DNA of 56,062 nt from an uncultured Eubacteriales bacterium (GTDB lineage Bacteria; Bacillota; Clostridia; Christensenellales; Aristaeellaceae), in assembly GCA_902777335.1 (NCBI GenBank), contig CACYTF010000014.1:1-56062 (forward strand). Reading direction: 5' to 3'. Within the stretch, counting starts at the first letter, position 1. Each line of letters starts with the position of its first letter. Positions 26,037 to 36,600 of the stretch are shown in pieces. The position numbers and the translations under genes were made by a program. The notes below the pieces were generated by a model, which ran no database searches, had not been told where the DNA came from, and worked only from the letters and a program-made list of their open reading frames with translations.

Positions 26037-27310
26037 TTACAAAGGAACGCTCTGCGTCTTTGCTTCATGGACCGAGTTATGTTGGTTGTTCGTGAGCAGC
26101 CTGCCCACCTTCTCGCCGGCCTCCCTGACCAGGCCGACGCGGGTGTGGGCGTAGATGTTCAGTGTGGTGGTAATGTTGGAATGACCGCCGATCTGCTGGA
26201 TCGTCTTGGGGTCTACGCCGGCCTCCACCATCGCCGAGAGGTAGCTGTGCCGGAAGACATGCGGCGTCGCGCCGAACATATCCACCTTTTTGTTGATGTT
26301 GCGCAGCACCCGCCGCAGGACCATCTGCGTCAGCGGCTTCTCGCCGCCGATGATGTAGCCGGTGGTTCCCCGTGGCTCCAGCAGGGTGGTCAGATGGTCG
26401 TCCAGCGGGATGACGCGGTTGCCGCTGCGCGTCTTGGGAGTGGACACCAGGGGCTGATTGGTTGGGTAAGACACGGCCCGTCTGACGCGGATCAGCTTGC
26501 TGTCAAAGTTGATGTCCTCCCATTTGAGGCCCAGCACTTCGCCCCGGCGCATGCCGGTGAAAAGCATCAGCGCCATCATGCGCCGCTGGGTGTCGTCCGT
26601 CAGTTTGTCGGAGATGTCCGAGATGATCTGCTGGAGCTGCACCGGCGAGAGCGCGTCTCGTGTGGTCTGCTTCGTGGAGACGATGGTCAGGCGCTTGCTT
26701 TTGGCGGGATTGGCGGGAATCAGCCGATCCTCAAATGCGGAGTCCATGATCTCAGAAAATAGCACAAACATCGTATGCACGGTGTTCTTGGCCAGGCTCT
26801 CGCGCTCGTTGAGGAACTTCTGAACGTCGTCAGTGGTGATCTCGTTCAGCGGCTTCTTCCCGAAGGTTGGGTACAGGTGCGTCTTGAGGTTGCTCTTGTA
26901 GCCCTTCAGCGTCGTCGGCTTCAGGATGGCCTCCTTGTAGGTCTTCATCCACTTCTCGGCATATGCCTTGAATGTGGGGACGTCGTTGCGCTCGATGGCG
27001 CGGGGCGTTCGACGTGCATGAACCGCCCGATCATGCCGTGCTCCACATAGAGACGGACGATGCAGTCGTTCATCTCGTCCACGCTGTGCCCGCAGGCCCA
27101 CTTGTAGATCGAGGTCATTGCATACACCTTCGGATGTTCGACCAGGTTGCCCCAGAGAGCCTCGCTGAAGTCCGTCACTTCGTCTGTTAAGCTATCTATC
27201 GTGATGGACTGTGCATTGGATGCCAGATACAACAACATACTATCAGGTACAATATCATAGAGCAAACTCAGTACACATTTTCCCTTACATCTTCCCTTAT
27301 GTGCTTTCAA
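26037..27310 (-). pseudogene. int: Tyrosine recombinase (integrase), apparently frameshifted
   Basis: The catalytic half is intact: a core-binding domain (FKAYAEKWMKTYKEAILKPT, then YPTFGKKPLNEIT) and catalytic residues in TGMRRGEVLGLKW (Arg), HVFRHSYLSAMVE (His-x-x-Arg) and GHSNITTTLNIYAH (His, Tyr). But this frame has no ATG until after the core-binding domain begins. The frame upstream (27310 to about 27006) encodes a convincing N-terminal segment (EALWGNLVEHPKVYAMTSIY, MNDCIVRLYVEHGMIGRF) ending HVERP. One extra C in the CCCC run at 27005-27002 would join them as HVERPRAIERNDV. Its start is probably the TTG at 27310 or the ATG at 27238. If the frameshift is real the integrase is dead; otherwise it is a sequence error. 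Confidence 0.7.
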
Positions 27311-27408
27311 GAAACATACGCAAGCACATAATGAGTAATGGGAAGAAATAAATACTTTACCTTCATAAATACCGATGTTTCAGGGCCTTCCGACATACCC
27401 TTTAACAC

Positions 27409-27437
27409 TTGACAGCATTATATAAATAGTCTAAAAT
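27409..27437 (+). promoter_or_regulatory. Promoter of the XRE regulator
   Basis: TTGACA (27409-27414), 17-bp spacer, TAAAAT (27432-27437), in the gap between the divergent integrase and regulator genes. Confidence 0.75.
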
Positions 27438-27517
27438 GCTCTTGTCAGAATCCTTATTTGCAGGTATGATGTGACGCAAAACATAGGCACCGGATGAAGT
27501 GTGAGAGAGGCGCCTGG

Positions 27518-27844
27518 ATGACTTATAATCGAAAAGCTGTCAGGAAAGAGATTCGCAAGCGCAGGCTTGCCCTGGGGTTGACGCAGGAACAGGCCGCGGA
27601 AAAAACTGATCGCGCGCTGCGTTTCTATTCGCGAATCGAATTGGGCGATGTGGGCCTGTCTGTCGATACCTTGCTTGCAATCTGCGGCATGCTCAAAACA
27701 ACGCCGGATGCTCTGCTGATTGACGAGCCCATAGATGCTGTAGAAGCAAATCGTCAATGGATCGCAGAGGCAATCGCGAACTGTCCCGCTGAAAAGCAGC
27801 AGACGGCTATCAACCTGTTGAAGGTATACCTGAGATCAATATAG
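27518..27844 (+). CDS. XRE-family helix-turn-helix regulator
   Basis: About 108 residues. HTH_3 domain with RKRRLALGLTQEQAAEKTDR, FYSRIELGDVGLSVDTLLAI and CGMLKTTPDALL, then a helical tail. ATG at 27518 follows GAGAGGCG; the longer form from 27494 lacks a good site. Divergent from the integrase gene, the usual place for an island repressor controlling excision. Target unknown. Confidence 0.85.
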   Translation: MTYNRKAVRKEIRKRRLALGLTQEQAAEKTDRALRFYSRIELGDVGLSVDTLLAICGMLKTTPDALLIDEPIDAVEANRQWIAEAIANCPAEKQQTAINLLKVYLRSI

Positions 27845-27925
27845 CGGACAAAAGATGGACGTCGGCCTTGTTCGCTGACATACCAGATCACAAAAGACTA
27901 CCTGTGCTCAAGAGGTGCAATCGAT

Positions 27926-28519
27926 ATGTTTTTCCCGAAATCGCTGCTCTTTACCATACCAATCGTCATCCTGCGCATGGAGGACGAGGATGATCGGCAA
28001 TTCGTCACCGAGCTGTACCAGAAGTATAAGCTGAACATGTACTACACGGCGTTCAAGATTGTGAAGGACCCCCACATTGCGGAGGACATGGTGCAAGAGA
28101 GCTGCGTCAAGATCATCCAGAAGCTCGACAAAATCAAGACTGTGGAGATTTGCAAACGGCGCTCCTACATTGTCTCTCTGGTCAGGAACACTTCCATCAA
28201 CTACGTCGTCAAGAACAGGCGGCGGGACAAGTACTGCTTTAACGCCGACGACGAGGTGCTGGCGCAACAACCCGGCCCGGACAGCGACGTTGAGGAACAG
28301 CTGCTGCGCGACTGCGAAGTGTCCACCCTTAAGAAGGCGCTGATGAAGCTGTCCGAGAAGGATCAGACCATTCTGCGGATGCGCTATTCCGACGGCCTTC
28401 GGGACGGAGACATCGCCAACTACCTCGATATCAAGGCAAACAGCGTGCGCTATTATCTGACGCTCGCGCGCAGGCGGCTCTGCGCCTGCATACTGGAATT
28501 AAACGGAGAAAAGCCATAA
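27926..28519 (+). CDS. ECF-type RNA polymerase sigma factor
   Basis: 197 residues. Sigma-70 region 2 is seen in YYTAFKIVKDPHIAEDMVQES with the usual promoter-melting segment after it, and region 4 in LMKLSEKDQTILRMRYSDG followed by the HTH DIANYLDIKANSVRYYL. ATG 27926 follows AGAGGTG; an internal ATG at 27977 is possible. Its TAATG junction with the next gene (one base shared) shows coupling to a membrane protein that is probably its anti-sigma or sensor partner. Possible regulon: the secreted protein gene downstream. Confidence 0.88.
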   Translation: MFFPKSLLFTIPIVILRMEDEDDRQFVTELYQKYKLNMYYTAFKIVKDPHIAEDMVQESCVKIIQKLDKIKTVEICKRRSYIVSLVRNTSINYVVKNRRRDKYCFNADDEVLAQQPGPDSDVEEQLLRDCEVSTLKKALMKLSEKDQTILRMRYSDGLRDGDIANYLDIKANSVRYYLTLARRRLCACILELNGEKP

Positions 28520-29268
28520 TGGATCAGCAAACAGGCCACGAAAACCGCGAAATGAGCCGCGCGCTCTATGAAGAGCTGGCGGTTCTGAAAATTCGCATCG
28601 CCTTTGCCGAGATCGACGAGGACGAGCTCGCCGGTTTCGACCGGGACTTGTCGTCCGTGTCAGAGGGCGGTTATTCCGAGGCCGCGCAGAAGCGAACCCT
28701 GAAGCTGATCGAGCGCAAGCTGAACAAGCGGCTTAGGCGCCGCTTCATCGCGCACACGCTCCCCCACACGCTGCACATCGTCACAGCTGCGTTGCTGCTG
28801 TTCTTCATCGGCCTGACCACCGCCGTCGCGACGGTGCGCCCGGTGCGGTTGAGGATATTGGATTTTATTGCGAAGATTGAGGAGAACTATTCAGAGATCA
28901 GCTTTTACAATGACATTGATAACGCCGTTGTACCGCCGGAATGGAAGGGCAAGTATTATCCATCGTATATACCGGAGTCATTTGAGATGTCATGTCTTGA
29001 TACTTTTTACAATATTGTCTATTACACTTCGGAGAACGATAGAGTTCTAGAATTCAGCGAATTCGAGGATGCTGATTATTCAAGCATCAATATCGACGAA
29101 CCAGATGCTTTTGATATTACCATCAATGACAGTTCTGGAATCGCCGTATCAAATGGAGAATACACCAATATAACATGGTATGTCGACAATACCTATCTCT
29201 ATCTGCACTTCAGTGGAAATCTCGATGAAGCAAAGCGAATTGCTGAAAGTGTTAAATTGCTCACATAA
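28519..29268 (+). CDS. Single-pass membrane protein, probable anti-sigma partner (DUF4367-like C-terminus)
   Basis: 249 residues. A charged cytoplasmic region of about 90 residues, one membrane span (LHIVTAALLLFFIGLTTAVA) and an outside domain of about 140 residues. The outside part (PPEWKGKYYPSYIPESFEMS, ITWYVDNTYLYLHFSG, LDEAKRIAESVKLL) looks like DUF4367, common behind sigma factors of Firmicutes. No zinc-binding HxxxCxxC motif is present. It overlaps the sigma factor gene by one base. From its 3' half on, base composition becomes AT-richer. Confidence 0.7.
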   Translation: MDQQTGHENREMSRALYEELAVLKIRIAFAEIDEDELAGFDRDLSSVSEGGYSEAAQKRTLKLIERKLNKRLRRRFIAHTLPHTLHIVTAALLLFFIGLTTAVATVRPVRLRILDFIAKIEENYSEISFYNDIDNAVVPPEWKGKYYPSYIPESFEMSCLDTFYNIVYYTSENDRVLEFSEFEDADYSSINIDEPDAFDITINDSSGIAVSNGEYTNITWYVDNTYLYLHFSGNLDEAKRIAESVKLLT

Positions 29269-29338
29269 GTAATATTTTGTAATATATTCCCTCCAATGGT
29301 CATAGAATATGATATCAACATTTTAGGAGGGAATGACC

Positions 29339-29761
29339 ATGAAAAAACTGCTCTGTACACTCTTGACCGTCTTGTTCATCATCACCGTTATGGCGCCAGG
29401 CCTCTGTCTCGCCATTGGGGAAGGCTCCGATGACGTACCAGAGAACCCGATGCGTTACAGCCTGACATCACGTATAACCGCTTCTCTGTCGATCAGCGGC
29501 GGCACAGCGCATGTGGCCGGCAATGTCAGCGCCATGTATGCCAGCGCTCACTGCACGATCAAGGTACAGCTCCAGAAGAAGGACAGTAACGGCGTCTGGC
29601 GCGGTGTGAAGAGTTGGACCAGTTCAGGCACGCTGAGTGCCTCCGCTGGTGGGGATTATTCCGTGTCCTCCGGTTCCTATCGCACCTGTGTGACCGCCAC
29701 CGTGACCTATAACGGCCAGTCGGAGCATCCGTACAAGTACTCCGGAACCAGAACCTGCTGA
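29339..29761 (+). CDS. Small secreted protein of unknown function
   Basis: About 140 residues. Signal peptide MKKLLCTLLTVLFIITVMAP with cleavage near LCLAIG. The mature part is serine/glycine-rich and beta-strand-like (SLSISGGTAHVAGNVSA, CTIKVQLQKKDSNGVWRGV, TVTYNGQSEHPYKYSGT), with Cys pairs that could form disulfides. Similar small exported proteins are found near sigma factors in gut Firmicutes, but no function can be given. Start 29339 is preceded by AGGAGGG; the ATG two codons earlier is too close to that site. Confidence 0.7.
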   Translation: MKKLLCTLLTVLFIITVMAPGLCLAIGEGSDDVPENPMRYSLTSRITASLSISGGTAHVAGNVSAMYASAHCTIKVQLQKKDSNGVWRGVKSWTSSGTLSASAGGDYSVSSGSYRTCVTATVTYNGQSEHPYKYSGTRTC

Positions 29762-29833
29762 CCCTTAGCAGCAAGCAGGTGTTCCCGAACCCACTCGGCT
29801 TCGGGAACGCCCCGCTTGCCAACGGAACAACCA

Positions 29834-29875
29834 AACGCATGCGCGGACTTCCATGCTCCGCGCATGCGTTCTTTG
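29834..29875 (+). terminator. Hairpin terminator after the secreted protein gene
   Basis: A 14-bp perfect stem (AACGCATGCGCGGA/TCCGCGCATGCGTT) followed by CTTTG. A weaker stem (GTTCCCGAA/TTCGGGAAC) precedes it at about 29779-29810. The rest of 29762-30033 shows no gene. Confidence 0.65.
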
Positions 29876-30033
29876 CATCCTCGTAGTTGCCCTTCAGCGA
29901 AAAATTTTTAGACCTGTACCAAACCACATTTGATCCATGTGGCAGCCAATGTAAACCCACAATAGATTACGGACAGGATCGTTATTCCGAATCGAATAAT
30001 ATGATTCCATCGTAGGGCTTTTTCATTGCAAAA

Positions 30034-30654
30034 TTAGCTCTTTTTCCCCATGTTATCTTCGAACTTCACTAAATTGTTTTCCAATTGATCGAAAACTTTG
30101 TTGCGAAATTGTGCTTTGGCCTCGTTGCTATAATCACTGTCTGATAGAAAGCGCACAATCAACAATTCGAGCCTTGAAGCGTTAAGGCGGTGCCGAACCC
30201 AAGTTTCCTGATAGAATCGTCGTTCATATGTCAAATCATATAAGGCAACAAAAAAAACAACAATGCCGCATATGAAAAGAAGTATCAAATATATCGGTTG
30301 TTTTATCATGCCATTCAAAGCTCCTTTAATCAGCATTAACATTGATTCAGGCCTGTCCATCAGCCATTTGGCAATTGCGACAATCGCAGTCGTAAGAGCC
30401 GGCGGGGCTAAAACTGATCTCAACATAATAAGAGACAAATGGAAAGGGCTCCAGTTCCTTTCCTTATTCGCATCTGCTTTATCTCTTGATTCCCGGATCG
30501 CATTTTCAAGGAGTTGAATAAAAACCTTCTCCTCCTCAGAAGAGAAATGGCTTTCAAGCTTACTCAATAATACTGCAAGTTCATTGTTTTCAGAGCAGTT
30601 TTCACCATGGTCGCTCTTTCTCCCTCTGCGGTATTGTTTTCGAGCGTATCCCAT
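30034..30654 (-). CDS. SLATT-like membrane protein, RADAR accessory
   Basis: About 206 residues. A charged N-terminal region is followed by two hydrophobic segments (ALTTAIVAIAKWLM and PIYLILLFICGIVVFFVALY) and a long C-terminal helix with ERRFYQETWVRHRLNASRLE. This layout of two spans plus helix is that of SLATT proteins, which are thought to form pores in defence systems. RADAR loci often carry such an accessory membrane gene. ATG 30654 follows GGAAAGGAGAG. It is 60 bases after rdrB on the same strand. Confidence 0.65.
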   Translation of the reverse strand: MGYARKQYRRGRKSDHGENCSENNELAVLLSKLESHFSSEEEKVFIQLLENAIRESRDKADANKERNWSPFHLSLIMLRSVLAPPALTTAIVAIAKWLMDRPESMLMLIKGALNGMIKQPIYLILLFICGIVVFFVALYDLTYERRFYQETWVRHRLNASRLELLIVRFLSDSDYSNEAKAQFRNKVFDQLENNLVKFEDNMGKKS

Positions 30655-30714
30655 AAATCTCTCCTTTCCCGGCCGATAGGGTTGCCGCACTCATGATCCA
30701 GTATTTGTGGCATC

Positions 30715-33669
30715 TCACCGGTGTAACTCGCGGATTATCTGTTCATAGTCTTCCAGTATTTCCTCTATGGACTGATTCTCACGTATAAAACTGGATTGCA
30801 CGCCAACCCGTCGCATCGTGTCTACCTCTCTCAAGGCATCTTCAACGCTCATCCCGTGGTGGCGCAGAACATAATACGCTTGGGCGTGTTCGTTGGCAAT
30901 GGTCGCGTTGAACACAGAAGGGTCGTCCGTATTGATGGAAGTCATGATTCGCTGTTCATCGCTATCCCGAAAGCTTCCAATTGGATGAGAAAGCATACCG
31001 TTAATCTCCCCGACTGTCGCGTTTGATGATGGATTGGATTCGACGATAATGCCTGCGTCTGCAATCCTGCTGCGAAGGTAGGTCTGTGCATACTTTGCCA
31101 ATTCCAGTTGTTCTTTTGTACATGATACGGGAATGATCTGTTCCATCCTTTGCTTGTAAAAACTGCAATGATAGCTGAGGGCAAGGAGCTTTTCTGTCCA
31201 CACCTGTGATTTACCTTCGTTCTGGGTATTCAAGCACGGGAAAAAGTCCATGCTGTGAGAATCGCTTAAGCAATGCGTTATCTCTTTGCCGCATTGGATC
31301 AAATCCTCACATTTTTCAATCATCTCCTCCATAGGCAACGCCTTGTACTGGTAGGCTTGGTAGAGTACGTCTGGTGTAATCCCATCCGTGCGCCCATAGA
31401 TCTGCCGTACATAGTCAAATAACTGATCTTCAATCAATTTGAAATAGTCAGCAAGACCAGATAATCTTGGCGCTTTATGGAGAAGATGCCATAGCCAAAG
31501 ATAGTTTTCTATCCATTCAATCCTGGGCAGCAGGACAATTTCATTCATTTGAAACCATCGGTTCAGATCAATACCAAGCGCCAGCCCGTGGCCAATCCGA
31601 TCTCCTGCATGAAGACCGAGCATCTGGATCGCTTCATCAATGTGCCGCAATCCCGATATGGGATGATGAAAATCCTCGCCTACATGGTAGGAAATACCCA
31701 GCAAACTCTTTTCGCCGTAATACTTGCCGCGGGCTTTAAGCTTACTGTTGCGCTTTTTTGCATGGCGAAATGCTGATGAAAACACCCAGGGATCAGTCTG
31801 AATCTCCAGGGAAGCCGCATCAATTCCAACGATCAATTTGCTCAAAGCAGGACAGAGATCTCGTATGTTGGAAATCGCCTTTATGCTCGCAGCGTAGGTA
31901 AAACGCGCTCTTCCAAAGGAGAAACACTCATATCGCTGTCGCTCTGAAACCGCGGTTTTCATTCGGGCAAAACAAGCAGGTTGTTCACCCCTTCCACCGG
32001 ATTTGATGAGATGATAGATGATACCAAGCTGATGCTTATGGATATGCCGGAGTTCGACACCAAAGCATATCAGCAATCTCCTCAGAGCATTCTTATCACC
32101 CATAAGTATCCGATCTACCGCCATATGCCATCGCGCATCAAATTCTTTCATGTTGGAATCGTTGTTATATATCAGCGCCAGTACTCGCAAGTGCTGTTGG
32201 ATAAAACGTTCGATCTCAATTCTTAACCTGTTTTCCATGCGAGTGGCGACTACGTCTATCGTCGCACCGTCTGCATAAGGCGGTGTGAAGCGAAATTCCG
32301 TCTTAATGACACGTTTATCCTGCAAGGCTGTCGAAATAAGTTCAGTGATGCGCGCGTCTTTACTCATTGCCCCAGAGTCTGTAGATGTGTTGAAATATTT
32401 CTGAAAATAATCCAATCCTGGGCTCCTGGTATCCTGAACGCGAATTCTGTACACCTTGGAGCGCAATCGCAGATAGTATAGGAAGAGAGCGGTAAAGACG
32501 GTGTCCGAGCAGTTCTGCTCAATGTACATAAATGCTCTGTATTGCAGGCTTGTCTCCTCCAAGTGTGGATTCGAATGACGCATTGTCTCCGGAAGGTCCA
32601 AGAGATCCCACACATCCTGATCCATCGGCTGAGATAAGACAGATTTGTCCGGAAGCATACAGTCGCAGAGCATCGTCTTTGGCTTTCCATCTGTGTAAAT
32701 CTCTTCCAGACCGCGCAAAATATGCAGGCGATACTGTGGCTGCAAGATATCCGACTGAAGAAAGCAAAACATGCTGCTGGATTTGCTGCGCCAAAATGCT
32801 GCCATAATCAGTCGAACCAAAGCCGCTTCTCTTACCAGATGTTCTATATCCTGCCTTTTTATCGCATTCTTGAAAGGCAGTTGGTACTCCTCCTGCTCTA
32901 TGACATGTTTTCCCTGAAGAGACATTGATAGCATGCTTTCCCAGATTTGAGCGAATGAGCGTGATGCGTTGGCATGCAAGTGTGTTTCAGCCATTCCAGC
33001 GTCAAGCACCTTCTCCAGCATAACGTCAGCCAAATTGACAGAGACTCCAAATGCCTTCAGCATTTGAATCCCTGCATAGTAGTTTTCGTGGGCAAAGAGA
33101 CCTTCTTTGAACAGAGTGACGGCATACGCACTGATGAATAAATCTTCCGGGAGGCAATGCAGCAAAGAATTCCAGAGCTCTATCCTCTGGGGGTCAAACG
33201 GCGCTTTATCGCATGAGTTATTATTTGAGCCGCACTCGCATGGCAGCAGAGCATCCGAAAGCGAACCCCAAGTTCGCAATGTTACCCTTCCGTTTCGGTT
33301 TGTCAGCAAGATTCTCGATAAGCGGAAGAGCTTCTCAATATAGAATTGGTTTAGCAGTGCCTGAGCGTCTTGAAGCTCGGGGTGATTCGCGGCGCAATCG
33401 ATGATTTCTTTGGCATTGAAGACATAGCTAAGATGGTTTCGCACTTCTGACAGGCGGCGGATGTCAATGTGCTGATTCAAATAGCCTGCCACCTGTAAAT
33501 ACGCTTCATCAAGGCTTTGGTTCAACTGATGCAGACCTTCGTCGCTGACCCTTTCATGCCCGAGAATTCTGCTTCGATTCAGGCATTCCCGAAGAGGATC
33601 CCCTTCCAGGAAAAAATCAGAAAAGGGCAGGGCGAGCATCTCCGCGAGCATATTCAGGACACGCTTCAT
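30715..33669 (-). CDS. rdrB: RADAR adenosine deaminase RdrB
   Basis: 984 residues. RdrB is the deaminase half of the RADAR anti-phage system, which converts adenosine to inosine after infection. All adenosine-deaminase metal-site motifs are visible: HLH at 230-232, YHVGEDFHH with His near 662 in place of HAGE, RIGHGLALG, SNPSSNATVG and INTDDPSVF with the Asp pair near 915-916. Preceded by GGAGC, 30 bases after rdrA. The length agrees with RdrB rather than with housekeeping adenosine deaminase (about 330 residues). Confidence 0.93.
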   Translation of the reverse strand: MKRVLNMLAEMLALPFSDFFLEGDPLRECLNRSRILGHERVSDEGLHQLNQSLDEAYLQVAGYLNQHIDIRRLSEVRNHLSYVFNAKEIIDCAANHPELQDAQALLNQFYIEKLFRLSRILLTNRNGRVTLRTWGSLSDALLPCECGSNNNSCDKAPFDPQRIELWNSLLHCLPEDLFISAYAVTLFKEGLFAHENYYAGIQMLKAFGVSVNLADVMLEKVLDAGMAETHLHANASRSFAQIWESMLSMSLQGKHVIEQEEYQLPFKNAIKRQDIEHLVREAALVRLIMAAFWRSKSSSMFCFLQSDILQPQYRLHILRGLEEIYTDGKPKTMLCDCMLPDKSVLSQPMDQDVWDLLDLPETMRHSNPHLEETSLQYRAFMYIEQNCSDTVFTALFLYYLRLRSKVYRIRVQDTRSPGLDYFQKYFNTSTDSGAMSKDARITELISTALQDKRVIKTEFRFTPPYADGATIDVVATRMENRLRIEIERFIQQHLRVLALIYNNDSNMKEFDARWHMAVDRILMGDKNALRRLLICFGVELRHIHKHQLGIIYHLIKSGGRGEQPACFARMKTAVSERQRYECFSFGRARFTYAASIKAISNIRDLCPALSKLIVGIDAASLEIQTDPWVFSSAFRHAKKRNSKLKARGKYYGEKSLLGISYHVGEDFHHPISGLRHIDEAIQMLGLHAGDRIGHGLALGIDLNRWFQMNEIVLLPRIEWIENYLWLWHLLHKAPRLSGLADYFKLIEDQLFDYVRQIYGRTDGITPDVLYQAYQYKALPMEEMIEKCEDLIQCGKEITHCLSDSHSMDFFPCLNTQNEGKSQVWTEKLLALSYHCSFYKQRMEQIIPVSCTKEQLELAKYAQTYLRSRIADAGIIVESNPSSNATVGEINGMLSHPIGSFRDSDEQRIMTSINTDDPSVFNATIANEHAQAYYVLRHHGMSVEDALREVDTMRRVGVQSSFIRENQSIEEILEDYEQIIRELHR

Positions 33670-33699
33670 CCAGATTGCTCCTTTCGTTGATTATCTATT

Positions 33700-36600
33700 T
33701 TACAATGCTATATCAAACAGCGTTCCCTGTATTCTTTCTCTGGTTTTAGTCTTGTCGATATATTTGCGAATATGGAATTCTTTCTGCCAAAAATCAAATT
33801 CATTCCTTGATTCTTTAATGATTGGCCAGGCAGTCGTATCCCTTTCGGTACTGGTCTTATTTTCCCACAGTACCTTGGTCGTGCTTAGATCAGCGCAGCC
33901 CTGTGCAATAACAGCGCCCAATTCCAGCAACACTTTATGAATCGGTACTTCAACCATACTTTGACGGCGAATTCCTGCCACGGCGTTTTCAAGGATATCG
34001 AAACTGTACTCAATCGACGCCCGTTCCTCTTCATTGAAATGCGAAAAACGATCGTGTGTCCAGTTGCTAATTGCAAACAACGTATCTGAATACTGCTCTC
34101 GTCCTCCAGTTGCCAAGTTTGGTCCCAACGAAGCTATCGTCTTAACCTTATTATATTGATCCAAATAATCATACTTCAGGAACAGTGTTTCTAAATTATC
34201 CACCGCATCGTCTTCTTGATCTGTCCATTCGCCAAATCCCAGATTCCATCGTTTAGCATACTGGGAAATCACTTTTGAAGCATTCAACAGATAAGCAAAC
34301 TGCTTTTCCCGGTTTTTCTCTCGTGAGTACCCAGCAAACAAGGCATTCTCCATAGCTTGTCGCAACCATTGCAGCAGAATCTCAATATCTTTGTGAACGT
34401 ATTTCAATGCGGTAGAAATGATACTCTCGTCCAGATACTCCTTATCTATATTCATGATGGGAGCTCTTCTGATTTGGTTCAATTTGCCATTGTATTCAGA
34501 CGCATTAAAGTCTTCTAAATTTACTTCATCATTACAACTGATAGACAGATCAAGGTATTCCATTGCCCGATGGCAATCCCTGCTGGTACGACGCTTGTCA
34601 TTTCGATACTGTTTACCACCGATTTCAAAGGCAGTAAAATCGCGCCGCAAACGGTCGGTAGCACGCAGGCATGCGACAATATCATCCAACAGTTGATCTG
34701 TTACCAGATTCTTTCTTCTGAGCATGTATTCCTTCTTTGCCCGGTCGAAAATGTCCGGCATCAGTCTTTTTGACGCATTGATGGCTTGTGACTGATATTC
34801 ATAAATTCCCTGGAGCATCAAACTCCTGAATTTTGCGAGTCGCCGTAAATTATCATTACAGAAATACAGTGCATCAAAGAGTTGTAAAATTACCTCAAAC
34901 CACTCGGGAACCTTCTGCCTTAGAAACTCAAAGCCCTGCATGGAGGCACCATCTGCGTTGACGATTTGCCTTGTCATGCTTGCTTCACTACCACCCACAA
35001 TATCCTGAAGAGCTTTGGAGAGACGGCAATAACTTCCGCTGCCAGTGAAATCATATTGTGCATCCGCAAGCCCATTGGCTTCATACGCATCCAACAGATT
35101 CAGGTTGATTCTGAAGTCGTAAGTGGTCGGGAACAATGGAATGTTTGTCAGGCCGGCAACCCTGATCGCACATTCGAGAAGATTGTCCGAACCGGCATTG
35201 ATCTCTATCGGTCGATAAATCTTATTCAATGCTTCGCTGAAATCAAGGCCGCCGTGTTCATACAGCGGTAGATCACAGATATATCGCACCATGTTTTGCA
35301 TGAAGTTCAACAGGATATAAGCATCCAGAACCACTTCAGGGAAATAGTTATATTCGCGCTGCACCTTGTGTTTGTAATCCGACATATTGTTTTTTTGGGC
35401 GTGCTTTGCATGCTCCTCGTAGTCCTTGAAGACTTCCGGAATGCCGTTGAAATTGAAATAGCAATCGCAATCGGAAGAGACTTTTCCGTTCTCATCCCTT
35501 GATTTAAGAATTACCTTTTTGATTCTGATGAGGTCGCGCAGGCCGCAATGATATGGCGCAAAACGGGTATTTGAAAACAGCAGCGCGTCCACCAGAGCCA
35601 ACAGGCTGGATGTGAGATCGTATTCTCCTTTTCCGCCCCATGAGAGTGCCTTCTCGCGAAGCTCCTTAAAAGCCTTCGTCGCATTGACCATACCTCGGGC
35701 TTTGTTGTCAAACGCACGCGTGTATACCTTCAGATAGTCCTGACGATAATTGTGTAGAAAGGGAACGCTTTCAACTTTTCGGAATTGCTTAAGCGTATCT
35801 TCGACAAAGGGAAGGAATGTATTAAGTGCTTCGTTATCCTTCTCTTGATCGCTATCAATAGCGACGGGAAAGAATGCCCGCTGATCGGTTCTCAAACTGC
35901 GAATTTCATATCGCTGCGCCGGCGGAAAGGCTTTTTTCAGGTTATCCATCGCAAGTCGCCGTGCGGAATCCAGCGATGCGACTCGCTGGCGGCGACGCTT
36001 CATGAACACGTCGTCGTAGCCGAAAGTAGTATCCAAGAAATTGGTGTGGAGAATCCCTTGGTTCCTTAACAGTTCTATGCAAAGGTGGTTCTGAAACAGC
36101 TCCTCATACCAGCCGCTGAGGACAACGATATTGGGGTGTTGCAAGTACCTCAACACCAGAAACAAGACCTCCTGGCTCCTCTCCGGCGCCAAATCCAAAT
36201 CGTCGATCACGAAGAAGAACAGCGGTTCCTTTTTCGGGTCGCATGCCATTCCGTTCATGTTCGCCTTGTAGCGGTAATAGTCTGCCATCATACTGACAAG
36301 CTTCAGTAAATCCAGAATGAGCCCGGAATCCCGGCGCACCTCTTCCATGTACTGGTAGACTTGGTCTACACCTTCACTACTGGCCTTCAAGCCGCTCTTG
36401 TAGCGCAACTCAAATGACCTTTTGAGCGAATCCATGCACTCGCGCAGCGGGTCACGCTCGAAATGCTTTTCGTCTTTATTCAACCAACTCTTAAATACAG
36501 TGCGATCTACATAGCCCTGATCGACAGACTGCATCTCTTTCTCTATCTCGTCTCCTTTTCCAAGGAGTTGGATGATAAGCCAACTGAGTAGGGTTTGTTT

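Noticed and set aside
30715..33669. Housekeeping adenosine deaminase
   Set aside because: Three times the normal length and placed next to the RdrA ATPase in a defence island.
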